Part shown: positions 5,745 through 7,318 of the stretch, piece by piece
How positions within the stretch are numbered: the stretch's first letter is position 1
Layout: every line of letters starts with the position of its first letter
Origin: Thiobacillaceae bacterium
GTDB taxonomy: Bacteria > Pseudomonadota > Gammaproteobacteria > Burkholderiales > Thiobacillaceae
Assembly (NCBI GenBank): GCA_024643305.1
Contig: JAHENE010000102.1
Span: 1-7,318 of the forward strand
Direction: 5' to 3'
Length of the DNA stretch: 7,318 nt
Position numbers and translations under genes: made by a program
Notes under the pieces: model-generated
What the model saw: only the letters and a program-made list of their open reading frames with translations
Told to the model about the DNA's origin: nothing
Databases searched by the model: none

Positions 5745-6971
5745 ATGGATCAAAAAGCAAAGCAAACAAGGCTGCTGTGGGCATTGCTATCCAGTCTCGT
5801 TGTGGTGTCTCCAGTCTACGGAGAAGAAAGGCTGGAAGAGGAAATCCTCGTGGAGGGAACCGTTGTTGCAATCGGACAGCGGACACTTGGCGGGTCTCAA
5901 AACGGCAAGGACGAAAGTAAAATGAATTTTCGAGCTGACTTGGGGATAAGCGCGCCGGCGGGAGAACTGGGAGAAGCCGAGGGAAAATTCTTTGCGCACA
6001 TACGCATGGGTCAGGGCAATGGATTAGGCATGCTGAATCCAACGCTGACAAGCACGGTTAATTCAAGCACGTTCGCCCGGGCTGATGGTGGGCTTACGAT
6101 GCGCCTCGCGCAAGCCTGGTATGAACTGAGTGTTCCCTTGGAAGGCTGGAGCAAACAGGCTCGAAGTCGACTAAAACTTACTATGGGCAAGATTGATCTG
6201 TTTGCCTTCTTTGATCAGAACGACATTGCTGATGATGAGTCTTCAGCCTTCCTGAATAACGTATTTGTGCACAACCCCCTGCTCGATTCCGGTGGTGATC
6301 TGGAGGCGGATGGATATGGCTTTGCACCCGGTATGCGGATTGCATATGGCAACGAGTATAAAAATGGAAGTTACTGGCAGGCGTCCCTTGGGTTTCTAAG
6401 CAAAAACGAACATTTGAATCCATTTGTAATTGGTCAAGTTGAAGTGGGCGACGAATATTTATCTGGAAAGAACGGTGTCTATCGTATGTATGTTTGGTCA
6501 GGAGGATATGCAACACCTTACGCCAACGGGTCTGATTCAAGCATTGAAAGGCACACTGGCTGGGGAATTAGCATGAACCAGCAAGTGGCCGCACATCTAG
6601 ATCTGTTTGCACGCTATGGACACTCGATCAAAGGCAAGGTGAAATTTGATCAGGGTGTCACATTGGGTGCGGAAGTAGGCGGCGCGTATTGGGACCGCGA
6701 GCATGATCGTCTGGGAATGGCTGTCGGTTGGCTTGATACCAGCAAGGGGTTCCGGGCAGATGCACCTGTACAGGATGCGAATGGAGACTTGATTCCAGAT
6801 TTCGGTTTTGCGCCTGGAGGGGCAGAAAAACAGTACGAGATTTACTACGCCTGGAAGATCAACAAGTACTTTGAACTGTCGCCTGATTTTCAGTGGATAG
6901 CCAAACCTTCCGGAGATTCGTCCGCGAGAAACATATCCGTTTTCGGTTTGCGCGCCAGACTTGGCTTTTGA
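5745..6971 (+). CDS. OprB-family outer-membrane porin (carbohydrate-selective porin type)
   Basis: The 408-residue product is an outer-membrane beta-barrel of the OprB family (PF04966). Residues 1-26 form a signal peptide: basic n-region, hydrophobic LLWALLSSLVVV, likely cleavage after SPVYG. Family segments are MGKIDLFAFFDQNDIADDES (147-166), AFLNNVFVHNPLLD (168-181), YWQASLGFL (210-218), GVYRMYVWSGGY (244-255), LDLFARYGHS (285-294) and the C-terminal strands YEIYYAWKINKYFELSPDFQ (364-383) and VFGLRARLGF. The terminal Phe is the usual sorting signal for barrel insertion. The start is the first in-frame ATG after a TGA at 5736; no Shine-Dalgarno sequence is visible. OprB proteins classically pass sugars, but the Fur-like operator upstream suggests an iron-related role here. 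That role is inference. Confidence 0.88.
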   Translation: MDQKAKQTRLLWALLSSLVVVSPVYGEERLEEEILVEGTVVAIGQRTLGGSQNGKDESKMNFRADLGISAPAGELGEAEGKFFAHIRMGQGNGLGMLNPTLTSTVNSSTFARADGGLTMRLAQAWYELSVPLEGWSKQARSRLKLTMGKIDLFAFFDQNDIADDESSAFLNNVFVHNPLLDSGGDLEADGYGFAPGMRIAYGNEYKNGSYWQASLGFLSKNEHLNPFVIGQVEVGDEYLSGKNGVYRMYVWSGGYATPYANGSDSSIERHTGWGISMNQQVAAHLDLFARYGHSIKGKVKFDQGVTLGAEVGGAYWDREHDRLGMAVGWLDTSKGFRADAPVQDANGDLIPDFGFAPGGAEKQYEIYYAWKINKYFELSPDFQWIAKPSGDSSARNISVFGLRARLGF

Positions 6972-6997
6972 TTGCTTGAATTATTGATGGGGCCCGG

Positions 6998-7318
6998 TCA
7001 GTGCGGTTTCTGGATAAGCCTTGACCGCACCATGCTCAATCGGTAAATCAGCGGCATCACAAACAGCGTCAACAGGGTAGCGACAGAAAGCCCCCACACC
7101 AGGCTGGAAGCCATGGGCCCCCAGATCAGCGATTTTCCGCCGAGGCCTGCGGCAAGCGAAAACAGCCCGCCGATCGTGGTTGTGGTGGTGATGATGATGG
7201 GGACCACGCGACGGCGCGCAGCATAGATCGAGGCGTGCAGCAGGCCCATGCCGGACTTGAGGCGTTCATTGGCGGCATCGATCAGCACAATGGCTGAATT
7301 AACCGCAATGCCGGTCAG
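6998..7318 (-). CDS. RND-family efflux transporter permease, C-terminal end (partial)
   Basis: This fragment is the last 106 residues of a resistance-nodulation-division inner-membrane pump (AcrB/CusA superfamily); the rest lies beyond the window edge. The reading frame runs exactly to position 7318. It opens with TGIAVNSAIVLIDAANERL, the conserved segment at the end of transmembrane helix 10. It continues with ARRRVVPIIITTTTTIGGLF, the GLGG turn (58-61) and WGPMASSLVWGLSVATLLTL, which fit helices 11 and 12, and then a short basic cytoplasmic tail. Substrate (drug, metal, lipid) cannot be told from this end. It is convergent with the porin across 26 bases and its membrane-fusion partner is not in the window. 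Confidence 0.88.
   Translation of the reverse strand: MTGIAVNSAIVLIDAANERLKSGMGLLHASIYAARRRVVPIIITTTTTIGGLFSLAAGLGGKSLIWGPMASSLVWGLSVATLLTLFVMPLIYRLSMVRSRLIQKPH
7001..7030. repeat. Inverted repeat at the porin/RND convergent junction
   Basis: GTGCGGT (7001-7007) and ACCGCAC (7024-7030) are perfect 7-bp arms with a 16-base loop. An overlapping alternative pairs CGGTCA (6995-7000) with TGACCG (7022-7027). The repeat covers the last codons of the RND gene. No T-run follows on either strand, so it is at best a weak or Rho-assisted transcription end for the two convergent genes. Confidence 0.3.

Noticed and set aside
5823..5880. TonB-box-like sequence (EEILVEGT) near the mature N-terminus of the porin
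   Set aside because: In OprB proteins this position is the first beta-strand, and the protein lacks a plug domain and is far too short for a TonB-dependent receptor, so the resemblance is probably chance.
7177..7203. Imperfect GTG/GAT triplet-rich run in the RND gene, possible slippage tract
   Set aside because: The triplets encode a conserved Ile/Thr-rich transmembrane segment and are not a perfect tandem repeat, so phase variation is not supported.

Overview
The window looks like the chromosome of a betaproteobacterium. The order secY-infA-rpmJ-rpsM-rpsK-rpsD-rpoA-rplQ, with infA between secY and rpmJ, is the arrangement known from Betaproteobacteria, whereas enterobacteria keep infA elsewhere. 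The ribosomal proteins and the RNA polymerase alpha subunit are proteobacterial in sequence. A four-cysteine ribosomal protein S4 argues against a typical Burkholderiales member and perhaps for a Nitrosomonadales/Gallionella-like lineage. That finer placement is inference only.

Positions 1-3482 hold the end of the spc operon and the whole alpha operon, all on the plus strand: the secY tail, infA, rpmJ, then rpsM, rpsK, rpsD, rpoA and rplQ. An extended -10 promoter candidate lies just before rpsM. The block closes with a very clear intrinsic terminator after rplQ. These genes make translation initiation factor 1, ribosomal proteins L36, S13, S11, S4 and L17, and the RNA polymerase alpha subunit.

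Positions 3483-5543 hold two metabolic genes facing each other: a SAM hydrolase of the DUF62 family (plus) and a MOFRL-type glycerate 2-kinase (minus). Their stop codons share the tetranucleotide CTAG, so the genes overlap by 4 bp with no terminator between them.

Positions 5544-5744 form a divergent, AT-rich regulatory region. It contains a good Fur-box-like dyad over a candidate promoter, a second perfect dyad beside it, and a possible small upstream ORF. Positions 5745-6971 encode an OprB-family outer-membrane porin with a signal peptide and a terminal Phe. On the minus strand from the window edge to 6998 is the C-terminal end of an RND efflux pump permease, convergent with the porin.

Most of the window is ordinary, conserved housekeeping DNA, and I see no defence system, mobile element, CRISPR array or RNA gene. 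The most interesting part is the apparent iron (Fur) control of an OprB-type porin. Secondary points are the zinc-type S4 together with zinc-type L36, and the structured, promoter-bearing rpmJ-rpsM junction.
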